Positions 37,360-45,633 of a stretch of DNA of 64,000 nt are shown piece by piece. The translations under genes were made by a program, and so were the position numbers. This DNA comes from Azotosporobacter soli (GTDB taxonomy: Bacteria > Bacillota > Negativicutes > SG130). The notes beneath the pieces were generated by a model. It had not been told where the DNA came from and did not search any database. It saw nothing but the letters and a program-made list of their open reading frames with translations. Each line of letters opens with the position of its first letter. The first letter of the stretch is position 1. The stretch is taken from contig NZ_JAUAOA010000003.1 in NCBI RefSeq assembly GCF_030542965.1, positions 62,001-126,000 of the forward strand. The letters run 5' to 3'.

Positions 37360-37433
37360 AAGTCCCGTTTTGTCAGGACTTTTCAGTTTTCTTGTAACGA
37401 TTTGTTTCCGTTTCTCGGAAGTAAATCGTTACA
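37360..37433. promoter_or_regulatory. Two dyads in the ald/activator intergenic region
   Basis: AAGTCC...GGACTT (37360-37381) and the longer TGTAACGATTT (37393-37403) with AAATCGTTACA (37423-37433), an 11-bp perfect inverted repeat. The second resembles TyrR-type TGTAAA/TTTACA sites. Both lie between the divergent ald and sigma-54 activator genes, so they are likely binding sites of that activator. Confidence 0.6.
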
Positions 37434-37526
37434 CTTGGAATATTTTATTTCCAAGCAGGCAGGTTTTTTTCTTGTTTTGCCTAATTCTTATGAAGATAGA
37501 TTATCGTCGCAGAAAGGTGGACTTTT

Positions 37527-39074
37527 ATGCGTTTCAAAATACCTAACCTGGATCGAGTCGGGTTGGTACTCGATATTTCGCAGGCTCTGGCCGAACGAAA
37601 GATCAACATCCTCTCCATGGAAGTCGAATTGCGTACCATGTACCTGGAAATCGTTCCTCTTTCAAACATCGCTTATCAGGAACTGGTCGATCATTTGAAA
37701 AGCATCAGCGGCATCTTAGAAGTGCATCCGATTGATTTAATGCCGCATCAGGAACGTGCAGAACAGCTTAAAGCGGTTCTGACTTCGGTCAGCGACGGAA
37801 TCCTCGCCATTGCGCACGACGGTTGCGTAACGCAATATAACCCTGCAGCGGAACAAATTCTGCACATTCCGCCTTCCGAAATGCTTGGCCGTCCTTTGAC
37901 GGATGTCCTGCCGGACAATCCTCTCTTACTTGAAACGCTGTATCATGGCAAAACTTTCAACAACCGTGAGTTTTTCCAAAAAGATCCGCAAAGCCACTAT
38001 CTGATCAGCAGCCGCCCCGTGACTGACCAAAGCGGCAAGACCATCGGCGCCGTCGCAATCTTAAAAGATATCCGAGATGTCCGCGATCTGGTGCAGAAAA
38101 TGGCAAGTCAGATGCCGTTTACCTTCTCCGAAATTTTGCATGTCAGCCATCGCATGAAACAAGTCGTCGCACTTGCCAAAGCCTATGCCCGCGGCGGTTC
38201 CACCGTCCTGATCCGCGGTGAAACCGGTACCGGTAAAGAGCTGTTCGCCCGTGCCCTCCACGCAGCCTCCTCACGCAGCGATGAAATCTTCATACCCGTC
38301 AATTGCGCCGCCATTCCCGATACTCTATTGGAAAGCGAATTGTTCGGTTATGAGGAAGGAGCGTTTACCGGCGCCAGTAAAGGCGGCAAACAAGGTTTGT
38401 TTGAATTGGCCAACGGCGGCACGCTGTTCTTGGATGAGATCGGCGAAATTTCCGGTCCGTTGCAAGCCAAGTTGCTGCGTGTCTTACAAGATAAAAAAGT
38501 CCGACGCATCGGGGGGAGCCGTGAAATTTCGGTCGACGTTCGCATCCTGGCTGCGACCAACCGTAATCTAGAGGATATGATCGCCAATGATCGCTTCCGC
38601 GAAGATTTATACTACCGTCTAAATGTCATCCCCTTATACCTCCCCGCATTACGCGAACGGCGCGAAGATATTCCTTTATTGGCCCAATATTTTCTGCAAC
38701 GTTTCACAGCCAGACTAAACAAACAGGTCGACGCGATCAGCGAAGCCGCTTTGCATACGCTTGAACATTATCATTGGCCGGGCAATATCCGTGAATTGGA
38801 GAATGTCATCGAACGTGCGGTCAATATCGTTGACGGTTCCGTACTCCTGTCCGAACACATCCTGTTGTATCGCGAAGGGACGAATACGCCGCCGCCGACA
38901 GCCTCGCGTCAGCGCAAACTAAGCGAGGTCATGGCCGATACCGAACGCGAAGTTTTGCGCCAGGCGCAGCGCCAATATCGGACGTCGCGCCAGTTAGGCC
39001 AGGCTTTAGGTCTTTCTCATACCGCCGTACTGAACAAACTGCGCAAACACGGTCTGCAGCAACCAGAGCAGTAG
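37527..39074 (+). CDS. TyrR-like sigma-54 activator (ACT-PAS-AAA-HTH), probable ald regulator
   Basis: 515 residues. Residues 1-72 are an ACT domain (IPNLDRVGLVLDISQALAERKINILSMEVE), which in TyrR binds amino acids. A PAS domain follows (80-190), then AAA+ with GETGTGKE, GAFTGA (in EEGAFTGASKGG) and LFLDEIGEI, then a TyrR-type HTH (RTSRQLGQALGLSHTAVLNKLRKHGL). It is divergent from ald, whose sigma-54 promoter and upstream dyads lie between them, so it probably activates ald in response to alanine or related amino acids (inference). AAAGGTGG precedes the ATG. Confidence 0.92.
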   Translation: MRFKIPNLDRVGLVLDISQALAERKINILSMEVELRTMYLEIVPLSNIAYQELVDHLKSISGILEVHPIDLMPHQERAEQLKAVLTSVSDGILAIAHDGCVTQYNPAAEQILHIPPSEMLGRPLTDVLPDNPLLLETLYHGKTFNNREFFQKDPQSHYLISSRPVTDQSGKTIGAVAILKDIRDVRDLVQKMASQMPFTFSEILHVSHRMKQVVALAKAYARGGSTVLIRGETGTGKELFARALHAASSRSDEIFIPVNCAAIPDTLLESELFGYEEGAFTGASKGGKQGLFELANGGTLFLDEIGEISGPLQAKLLRVLQDKKVRRIGGSREISVDVRILAATNRNLEDMIANDRFREDLYYRLNVIPLYLPALRERREDIPLLAQYFLQRFTARLNKQVDAISEAALHTLEHYHWPGNIRELENVIERAVNIVDGSVLLSEHILLYREGTNTPPPTASRQRKLSEVMADTEREVLRQAQRQYRTSRQLGQALGLSHTAVLNKLRKHGLQQPEQ

Positions 39075-39140
39075 AAAAACACTGAAAAAAGGATGCCTTC
39101 CGATCAAATCGGGGAGGCATCCTTTTTTCAGTGTTTTTTT
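39075..39140. terminator. Long bidirectional terminator containing the glycerate kinase stop codon
   Basis: AAAAACACTGAAAAAAGGATGCC and its inverse enclose a second CCGAT/ATCGG stem. It begins right after the activator stop codon and covers the last codons and stop of the convergent kinase gene. Confidence 0.9.
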
Positions 39141-40276
39141 AATTTTTCGCCCAGCGCCAAGAGAAGACAAAGCCGCTCCGCGCCATCCGCTACCAACTCT
39201 TCGCCTGCTGCCAAACATTCTTCCAGACGCATCGGTCCAGGAACAACGCTCGCAGCCGCATCGATGCCCGCCTCCAAAACAGCCTGCCACCCCTGGCTCA
39301 AACCGCCGGAAAGCAGCGCAACCGGCACAGCGTGCCGTTTTGCCGCACTCGCCACGCCGATCGGAGCTTTACCGAATGCGGTCTGTTGGTCGGTTCGCCC
39401 TTCCCCTGTCAAGACCCAGTCGGTATCGAGCAGTTGTTTTTCAAACTCGGCAACCTCCAGAACCATTTCGACGCCCGGCCGCAATCGCGCGTTAGTCAGC
39501 CACAAAAGTCCGGCACCGAGTCCTCCAGCCGCTCCAGTGCCTGGTTTTTCCGCCACAGCTCGTCCAGTGGCTTCTGTCATGATTCCGGCATAGACCGCCA
39601 GCGCCGCATCGAGCTGTGCGACCATTTCCGACGTCGCGCCTTTTTGCGGTCCATATACGGCGGAAGCGCCCTGTGGTCCGCAAAGCGGATTATCCACGTC
39701 GCAAGCCACCCAGATTTCCGTTTCCGCCAAACGCGCATCCAGAGCCGATAGATCCACCGTTTCCAGACGAGCCAACGCTGCACCGCCCGGCTGCAATGGT
39801 TTCCCCCAATCGTCATAGAGTTTAGCTCCCAGCGCCTGCGCCATGCCGGCGCCGCCGTCATTGGTCGCACTGCCGCCAAGGCCGATGATGATCCGCTTCA
39901 CCCCTTTGTCCAAGGCCGCCACGATCAACTCGCCAGTGCCATGGCTGCTGGCGCGCAGCGGATCGCGTTCTGCGCTGCTAAGTAGCGGCAAACCGGATGC
40001 TGCCGCCATCTCGATGACAGCAGTTTCGCCTGAGGCGACAAGGCCCCACTGCGCAACAACCGGCGCTCCAAGCGGTCCTTGTACCGTTGTTTCCACCATT
40101 TCTCCGCCCAGCGCGGCCACCATCGCTACGACCGTACCTTCGCCGCCGTCCGCGATCGGCATCTGAACCACCTGCGCCTCAGGATACACTCTGCCGATAC
40201 CGCGCGCCATCGCACTCGCGACCTGCACAGCCGTCAAACTTCCTTTATAGGAATCGGGTGCAACGATAATCTTCAC
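39128..40276 (-). CDS. Glycerate kinase (GarK/GlxK family)
   Basis: Phosphorylates D-glycerate, giving 2-phosphoglycerate in most bacterial members. 382 residues: MKIIVAPDSYKGSLTAVQVA at the N-terminus, IADGGEGTV, LGGSATNDGGAGMAQALGA, ACDVDNPLCG, and TGEGRTDQQTAFGKAP near the end. No other glycerate gene is adjacent. Its final codons form one arm of the terminator shared with the upstream convergent activator gene. Confidence 0.95.
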   Translation of the reverse strand: MKIIVAPDSYKGSLTAVQVASAMARGIGRVYPEAQVVQMPIADGGEGTVVAMVAALGGEMVETTVQGPLGAPVVAQWGLVASGETAVIEMAAASGLPLLSSAERDPLRASSHGTGELIVAALDKGVKRIIIGLGGSATNDGGAGMAQALGAKLYDDWGKPLQPGGAALARLETVDLSALDARLAETEIWVACDVDNPLCGPQGASAVYGPQKGATSEMVAQLDAALAVYAGIMTEATGRAVAEKPGTGAAGGLGAGLLWLTNARLRPGVEMVLEVAEFEKQLLDTDWVLTGEGRTDQQTAFGKAPIGVASAAKRHAVPVALLSGGLSQGWQAVLEAGIDAAASVVPGPMRLEECLAAGEELVADGAERLCLLLALGEKLKKH

Positions 40277-40303
40277 ATATCTTCCCCCTCTACTTGCCTC
40301 ACG

Positions 40304-40945
40304 CTATCGGGTCTCTATACGCCGCAATTGCGCCGCCGTTATCACTTTGCAGCCACCGCGTCCGCTGTTGGCAGCCTCAATCAAAGAAACTGCCACCTGT
40401 TGCGCTTCTACGCCTCTCCATGCCAGCGGCAGAAAGCGATTGATTCGAAGCAGCAACCACTCGCCCAGCCTGAACTCACTTCTTTTTCCGAGCAGCAGCG
40501 ACGGTCGCGCGATGACCAACATCTCAAAAGACAGTTTTGCCAGCGCATCTTCAAGCGCCCCTTTTGTCCTCAAATAGAAAAAGCGGGATTTTGCCGAAGC
40601 GCCGGCCGAACTCACCAGCAGAAACCGTTTTGCACCTTTTTTCAGCGCAAGCTGCGCCAATTGGAGCGGATATTCATAATCCACATTAACAAAAGCCGCC
40701 TTTGAGCCGGCTTTTTTGCGCGTGCTGCCTAGCGCGCAATACACGTCATCAACCGTCAGGTCGGCGGTCAATTCTTCCAAACGGGAAAAATCGCCTTCAC
40801 GCACAATAAGCTTTCCGCCTTCGCGCCAAGCCGTTTTGCGGCAAACGACCACGATCTTATCGTAGCGTGGATCCGCCAAGAGCCGTTTCAATAAGATTCC
40901 ACCGACCAAACCGGTCGCTCCGACTAGCATAGCCGTTTTACCCAT
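40304..40945 (-). CDS. NAD(P)-binding oxidoreductase-like protein (HTATIP2/NAD-dependent epimerase type)
   Basis: 213 residues with an N-terminal Rossmann motif LVGATGLVGGILLKRLL, then VYCALGSTRKKAGSKAAFVNVDY and FLLVSSAGASAKSRFFYLRTKG, which has the Ser and YxxxK-like residues of atypical short-chain dehydrogenases. The layout is that of the TIP30/HTATIP2 and Oxr-like group. AGGAGG five bases before ATG 40945 sets the start; upstream alternatives overlap the aminotransferase. It lies 23 bp after that gene and is probably co-transcribed. The substrate is unknown. Confidence 0.82.
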   Translation of the reverse strand: MGKTAMLVGATGLVGGILLKRLLADPRYDKIVVVCRKTAWREGGKLIVREGDFSRLEELTADLTVDDVYCALGSTRKKAGSKAAFVNVDYEYPLQLAQLALKKGAKRFLLVSSAGASAKSRFFYLRTKGALEDALAKLSFEMLVIARPSLLLGKRSEFRLGEWLLLRINRFLPLAWRGVEAQQVAVSLIEAANSGRGGCKVITAAQLRRIETR

Positions 40946-40968
40946 TTCAGCCTCCTGCGCTGCCATTT

Positions 40969-42135
40969 TTATTTCCCCAGCCATTGCCGAATTCGTTCTA
41001 CACCTTCAGCCAAGCGCGCTTCCGGTTGGACAAGCGCAAAACGCACAAAACCTTCGCCGCATCGTCCGAAGGCGCTGCCCGGGATGACAGCCACGCCGGT
41101 ATGTTTCAATAAGTCTGCCGTAAACTCAAGCGACGATTGCCCGCTCGGCACCGGAGCCCATACATACATCGATGCCTTCGGTTTGTCGAGTTGCCAGCCG
41201 ATCCGGTTAAGGCCGTCGACGACAACGTCGCGCCGCCGTTGATACGTGTCGGCTGTAGCCCTTACATGCGCCTGCGATCCCGTTAACGCCGCAACAGCAG
41301 CGGCCTGCAACGGCGCAAACACGCCATAATCGAAATTTGATTTTAGGCGGCTCAATAAACCGATGACCTGCGCATTGCCGACGACATAACCGACGCGGCA
41401 GCCGCATAGATTATACGTTTTTGACAACGAATTGAATTCAACGCCGACTTCCTTCGCACCGGGAATGGCCAAAAAGCTTTCCGGTCGATAGCCGTCAAAG
41501 ACCAGCTCGCTGTAGGCAAAATCATGGCAGACGACAAAGCCATATTTAGCCGCCAGTGCCACCACCTCTTGAAAAAAGCTTCGACTGGCAACCGCCGCCA
41601 ACGGGTTGTTTGGATAATTTAAGATCATCATTTTGGTCCGGTTAAGTACCGCTGGCGTTAACGCTGCCAAATCCGGTAGATAGCCGTTTTCCGCCCGAAG
41701 CGGCATGAATTCGAGCTGCGCTCCGGCCATCAATGGGCCTGCGCAATAAATAGGATACCCCGGATCAGGCACTAAGACGACATCTCCGGGATTGACCAGA
41801 CAAAGACCGATATGCGAAAGCCCTTCCTGAGAGCCGATCAGCGAATGGACTTCGCTTTCCGCCTCCAGCGTTACAGCATGATGTTCGCGGTACCAGTCGG
41901 CTACGGCGTTTAAAAAATCAGGCCGCCCCTTCGTCAATGTATAGCCGTAGCTGTCCGCATTGCCTGCGCTTTGGCGCAGCGCCGCAACGACATGATCCGC
42001 CGGTAGCAAATCCGGACTGCCGATGCTGAGTTGAATCACATCCTGTCCGGCAGCCTGCGCGGCTTTTTGCATCTGCGCAACCTGAGAAAATACCGCAGAG
42101 CCTAATCCTTTCATCCGTTCCGCTTCCTGAAACAT
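40969..42135 (-). CDS. Class I/II PLP-dependent aminotransferase
   Basis: 388 residues of the aspartate aminotransferase fold. The PLP lysine is in FNSLSKTYNLCGCRVGY; NYPNNPLAAV, CHDFAYSELVFDG and FVRFALVQPEARLAEGVERI are conserved blocks. It is closest in style to the DapL/MalY-like and aspartate/tyrosine groups, but the substrate is not certain. The start ATG at 42135 is set by GGGGAG; two GTG codons just upstream are also possible. Confidence 0.88.
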   Translation of the reverse strand: MFQEAERMKGLGSAVFSQVAQMQKAAQAAGQDVIQLSIGSPDLLPADHVVAALRQSAGNADSYGYTLTKGRPDFLNAVADWYREHHAVTLEAESEVHSLIGSQEGLSHIGLCLVNPGDVVLVPDPGYPIYCAGPLMAGAQLEFMPLRAENGYLPDLAALTPAVLNRTKMMILNYPNNPLAAVASRSFFQEVVALAAKYGFVVCHDFAYSELVFDGYRPESFLAIPGAKEVGVEFNSLSKTYNLCGCRVGYVVGNAQVIGLLSRLKSNFDYGVFAPLQAAAVAALTGSQAHVRATADTYQRRRDVVVDGLNRIGWQLDKPKASMYVWAPVPSGQSSLEFTADLLKHTGVAVIPGSAFGRCGEGFVRFALVQPEARLAEGVERIRQWLGK

Positions 42136-42254
42136 CTTCACCACTCCCCATTTCCGGCGATACGTTCATCGCTTTTCTTTGCTCTTATCCTTATAGACGA
42201 TTTCTTAGTTTGTATTTCGCCTTCCGCTCGCTATCCCCTGCCAAAAAAGCATTT

Positions 42255-42301
42255 ATGCATAGAAAAACGGACCGATCATACGATCGGTCCGCACTATGCA
42301 T
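42255..42301. terminator. Extended palindromic terminator after flagellin
   Basis: CGGACCGATC-ATAC-GATCGGTCCG core, enclosed by ATGCATAG/CTATGCAT arms, with a T-run on the minus strand. Confidence 0.85.
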
Positions 42302-42305
42302 CGAG

Positions 42306-43106
42306 TTATGCCAGCAGCGACAGCATTCCCTGTTGTTGCTGCATAGTCTTGGAAAGCGCCATGATGTTGGCGTACAGACCTATGCCTGAAGCGCCAAAAA
42401 GCGTCGCCTCTTTCGCCATGTCCGCATCGCGGTAACGCGATTCTGCCGCCTGAAGGTTTTCTGCCGAAGAAGAGGCTATGTCACTGCTATACTGCAGCCC
42501 ATTCACAGACGCGCCTACGCTGCTGCGAATCGACGACAGGTTCGCCATGCCCGTGTCAATCGAATCCAGCGTTGTTGCCGCCGCTGCCTGTGTCGAAACA
42601 TCGAAACTGACGCCTAATCCGGCGGCTGAGGTATTGCCGATCGAAGCGGTTGCCGTCTGTCCGGCATTTGCGCCCACCTGACTTGTCATATTCGACAAGG
42701 TTCCGTCATTCGTATTGATCCCGTTAAACTGCGTATTGCTGGCATTGCTGTTCAGCTGCGCGCCCAGTTGGTTCATTTCCTGCTGAATCATAGAGCGATC
42801 CTGATCCGTCAGCGTTCCATTGCCCGCCTGAACAGAAAGCTCCCGCATACGCTGCATCGTGTCAGCGCTGCTGTTCATGCCGCCTTCGGCGACATTCAAC
42901 ATCGAGATAGAATCCTGTGCATTGCGTTCAGCCTGGTTCGAACCCGAAATTTGACCACGCAGTTTTTCCGAGATCGCCAGTGCGGCAACGTCGTCCGCCG
43001 CCTTATTGATCCGTTCACCTGTCGCCATGCGCAACATGGCTTTTTGTTGATTTTGCAAGGCATTGCTGTAATTTGAGTATGACGGAGTATATGCGCCAAT
43101 TTGCAT
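42306..43106 (-). CDS. Flagellin
   Basis: Filament protein of 266 residues, short for flagellins. The D0/D1 helices are clear: LRMATGERINKAADDVAALAISEKLRGQISGSNQAERNAQDSISMLNVAEGGMNSSADTMQRMRELSVQAGNG, then MIQQEMNQLGAQLNSNASNTQFNGI; the C-terminal helix ends MQQQQGMLSLLA. The usual N-terminus (MxINxNxxA) is replaced by MQIGAYTPSYSNYSNAL. The variable middle is very small (about 70 residues). The start at 43106 has GAGGTGG eight bases upstream. The only flagellar gene in the window; next to an FHA regulator. Confidence 0.92.
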   Translation of the reverse strand: MQIGAYTPSYSNYSNALQNQQKAMLRMATGERINKAADDVAALAISEKLRGQISGSNQAERNAQDSISMLNVAEGGMNSSADTMQRMRELSVQAGNGTLTDQDRSMIQQEMNQLGAQLNSNASNTQFNGINTNDGTLSNMTSQVGANAGQTATASIGNTSAAGLGVSFDVSTQAAAATTLDSIDTGMANLSSIRSSVGASVNGLQYSSDIASSSAENLQAAESRYRDADMAKEATLFGASGIGLYANIMALSKTMQQQQGMLSLLA

Positions 43107-43200
43107 ATTATTCACCACCTCGCAGACTACTTCTTATTGTCATTGTACACCGTGCATCCGCAAGATAAAATAGGTCTTTTGCCTTATTCTTCAGCAGCTG

Positions 43201-43875
43201 TTATTCCACTTCCAGCATGTACCCGGTACGTGGGATCGCCTTGATCAATGAACCTTTATCCTGCAGTTTTTTTCGCAGGCGGTATACCAGTGTGTTGATC
43301 TCACTCAATTCCACATCCGGAACACCGGCAGCATCAGAAACACGTTCCGCCCAGACCACTCGCTTGATGTCTTCATAACCGACTACGCCATTGGCATGCT
43401 GGTATAAGAGCAGCAGCAGGTCCCACTCTTTGCCCAGCATCGGCGAAACCTTGCCGTTTATGATGCATTGACGCCGCTCTTTTTCAATCACAAAGCCGGT
43501 ATGTTCCAACAAGCGATGCTCGGCAATCTCCATCGTTTGTTCAAACTGATTCGATGCCAGATAGCGCAGCACTACATTCCCCAAAGCCATGCTGACAATA
43601 TCGCCATCCTTGAGAGCGATGTCTTCGTGTTCCCGTATCGTCTGTCCATTGATCAACGTCCCGTGCTTGCTGCCCAAATCCTGCAACCAGTGTCTTGCCT
43701 CGCGATAATGCAACTGCAAATGACGCCGGGAAACGAAATAGTTGCTGAATCCCAAATCAGGCTGAACAGAACCGCTGGAGCGCCCGATGATCCACGCATC
43801 GCCTAAAATAGCCAATCGCGTTCCCGCTTCATATGGCTCGCCTTTTATTACGATAAAGCTAGCTTCTTTCGACAC
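43201..43875 (-). CDS. FHA domain fused to a PhoB-type winged helix
   Basis: 224 residues. Residues 20-110 are an FHA domain: IIGRSSGSVQPDLGFSNYFVSRRHLQLHY, DLGSKHGTLINGQTI, and GDIVSMALGNVVLRY, with the phospho-threonine-binding Arg, Ser and His. Residues 125-224 are an OmpR/PhoB-type winged helix (PMLGKEWDLLLLLYQHANGVVGYEDIKRVVWAE, then LVYRLRKKLQ and IPRTGYMLEVE). It looks like a transcription factor controlled by a Ser/Thr kinase, as with EmbR; no kinase is in the window. It lies 94 bp upstream of flagellin on the same strand. Confidence 0.9.
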   Translation of the reverse strand: MSKEASFIVIKGEPYEAGTRLAILGDAWIIGRSSGSVQPDLGFSNYFVSRRHLQLHYREARHWLQDLGSKHGTLINGQTIREHEDIALKDGDIVSMALGNVVLRYLASNQFEQTMEIAEHRLLEHTGFVIEKERRQCIINGKVSPMLGKEWDLLLLLYQHANGVVGYEDIKRVVWAERVSDAAGVPDVELSEINTLVYRLRKKLQDKGSLIKAIPRTGYMLEVE

Positions 43876-44301
43876 CCTGTCAACCTCCCTATCGGCTTAA
43901 AACGCACCCTGTTTTCAGGATACCTGATATGACTTGTTTTCATCTATGCCAAGCGCCTTATAGCATACTGGCAAGAACCTAACACTATATAATTCCATTT
44001 TGCGGAGCAAATTCCTGCCATCGCTCAAGAGCGATTACGTTCGCCTTCTTTATCAACGTTTTTTCAAGTGTCATTTCTCTTTTCCGGCTTTTTCAAAAGC
44101 GAATATCGCGCCTTGCAGTTTCAATATTCGCTTTATTTATAAAATTACAAATAATAAGCAGGAATATCCGCTTTCGCCGCGGAATGATAGTAGTGCAAAT
44201 TGCGAAGCACTTTTTGAAAAGTTTTTACGGGAGGTGATCCGCCCGCATGCTCCAGCCTCCCCTGGGCGCGCGGGCCTTTTTCATGCCGTAAAAAAGGCAA
44301 A
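43876..44301. other. Long intergenic region with several hairpins, no convincing gene
   Basis: From 43876 to about 44090 I see no feature except a TATAAT-like box near 43990. AGCGAATAT (44098-44106) and ATATTCGCT (44124-44132) form a dyad, followed by an AT-rich stretch. A frame crossing 44000-44425 encodes no recognisable protein and runs through the next gene's terminator. Confidence 0.5.
44150..44282 (+). ncRNA. Candidate small RNA or attenuator with competing hairpins
   Basis: After an AT-rich possible -10 (TTTATAAAAT near 44135) comes GCAGGAATATCCGC, a GTGC/GCAC hairpin with T-run (44192-44215), then two interleaved stems: GGGAGG (44229-44234) with CCTCCC (44256-44261), and GCCCGC (44241-44246) with GCGGGC (44270-44275) followed by CTTTTT. 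The two cannot both form as simple hairpins, as in attenuators. No gene follows on this strand (the next gene is convergent), so an independent RNA is more likely. Identity unknown. Confidence 0.4.
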
Positions 44302-44302
44302 A

Positions 44303-44341
44303 AGCCGCGCACCTTCTATCTGTAAAGGCACGCGGCTTTTC
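44303..44341. terminator. Terminator after the MBL-fold gene
   Basis: AAGCCGCG and CGCGGCTT arms with an inner CCTT/AAGG pairing and T-runs on both sides. Confidence 0.82.
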
Positions 44342-45076
44342 TCAAAAAATCAGTTCTTCGCCATCCAGCGGTATTTTCAGCCGCGCGTCCGGAATCAAGC
44401 TGCGCAGCGCTTGCCGCGTCAGTAGGCAATGGTTGAACGCTTCCATATGCACGGCTACGACATCGGCCTTTGAAGCCTTCAGCAATACCCTGATATCGTT
44501 TTCATCCATGGTGATCGGCTTGTCGTTTAGAAATCTCGCGCCGCCGCAATAGGCAATGATGATTTCCGGTTTATGCTTCAAAAGAGCGGCTTCGACCTCC
44601 TGACACCAGACCGTGTCGCCGGTAATGTAGAGCTTCGCTTCCCCTTGCGCTTCGAGCACATAGCCCGATACTGGTCCCATCGCATTCGCAGTCGCCCCGT
44701 AACCGTGCCGCCCGCCGGTACGCGATAAGCGAATCCCATTCCACTGCACCTCGTCGAACAGCGGAGTCACCTGCGAAAACCCGCTTTCCAAAAGGCGCCG
44801 TTCATCCTCCGGCTGACAGAAGACCGGCAACGTTTTCGGCAGTTCATCAATCGCCGCCTGATCAAAATGATCACGGTGACAATGCGTGATCAGGATCGCT
44901 TCCGCCTCATCAAGCATCGCGCGCTTTGGAAATTCCACGAGAGGATTTGCGCGCGGCAATGGCGAATTTTCTACGGGCGGCATTGTCTCAGCCAGCGCCA
45001 GCATCGGATCCAGCAAAATTTTTCGTTCTCCCAGCGTCAAAAGCATCGTTGCATGACGGAATAAATTCAGTTTCAT
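44342..45076 (-). CDS. MBL-fold metal-dependent hydrolase
   Basis: 244 residues of the metallo-beta-lactamase fold, UlaG-like branch. The metal motif is in ITHCHRDHFDQ (HxHxDH); a further ligand is the Asp in ITGDTVW, and a late His is in VVAVHMEAFNHC. The N-terminus MKLNLFRHATMLLTLGERKILLDPML is typical of this group. AGGAGGAG precedes the ATG at 45076. The substrate is unknown. It is divergent from an Lrp-type regulator, which may control it. Confidence 0.88.
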   Translation of the reverse strand: MKLNLFRHATMLLTLGERKILLDPMLALAETMPPVENSPLPRANPLVEFPKRAMLDEAEAILITHCHRDHFDQAAIDELPKTLPVFCQPEDERRLLESGFSQVTPLFDEVQWNGIRLSRTGGRHGYGATANAMGPVSGYVLEAQGEAKLYITGDTVWCQEVEAALLKHKPEIIIAYCGGARFLNDKPITMDENDIRVLLKASKADVVAVHMEAFNHCLLTRQALRSLIPDARLKIPLDGEELIF

Positions 45077-45184
45077 TTTTCTCCTCCTGCTTTTCTTTTC
45101 ATTATAATTCTTTGCGCTTTTTCCGCCCATACCCTGAGCCAAGTGTTTCACCGTCAAAACTTGATTGTTGAAAGGATGTCCGTT

Positions 45185-45601
45185 ATGTTCCTTGATCAGA
45201 CCGACAAACAAATTTTATCCGCCTTAAGGCAAAACAGCCGTTTACAATGGAAAGAGCTTGGCGAAAAAGTTCATCTTACCGGACAGGCGGCCGCCGATCG
45301 CGTCCGCCGCTTGGAAGACGCCGCCATTTTAAAAGCCTATACCATCACCGTCGACGAAGAAAAACTGGGCAACCGGACTCAGGCATTGATCCATGTCTTT
45401 CTCAACAACGACTGCCATCCCGCCTTTCAAAACTTCATCCGCAAGCGCGATGAAATCCGCGCCGCGCATCGCATCAGCGGACATGGCTGTTATATCCTTG
45501 AAGTCATCCTCGCCGACAGCGCAGCGCTGAACGCACTGCTCGACGACTTGCTGCCGTACGGCAACTACCAATTGAATCTTTCAATCCAACAAATAAAATG
45601 A
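45185..45601 (+). CDS. Lrp/AsnC-family transcriptional regulator
   Basis: 138 residues: an N-terminal helix-turn-helix (LDQTDKQILSALRQNSRLQWKELGEKVHLTGQAAADRVRRLEDAAILKAYTITVD) and a C-terminal RAM domain (ISGHGCYILEVILAD) that binds amino acids. The start ATG at 45185 follows AAAGG; ATG at 45176 is also possible. It is divergent from the MBL hydrolase. The stop codon is inside the perfect palindrome shared with RNase H. Confidence 0.9.
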   Translation: MFLDQTDKQILSALRQNSRLQWKELGEKVHLTGQAAADRVRRLEDAAILKAYTITVDEEKLGNRTQALIHVFLNNDCHPAFQNFIRKRDEIRAAHRISGHGCYILEVILADSAALNALLDDLLPYGNYQLNLSIQQIK

Positions 45602-45633
45602 GAACCGGCCGCTGGCCGGTTCTCATTTTATTT
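45591..45633. terminator. Perfect 20-bp-arm palindromic terminator holding two stop codons
   Basis: Arms of 20 bases (AAATAAAATGAGAACCGGCC and its exact complement) around GCT. T-rich in both directions. The lrp-type stop TGA (45599-45601) and the rnhA stop TAA (45630-45628) both fall in it. Confidence 0.93.

Noticed and set aside
44000-44425. Plus-strand frame of 141 codons
   Set aside because: No ribosome site, crosses two hairpins and the terminator of the convergent MBL gene; composition is not protein-like.
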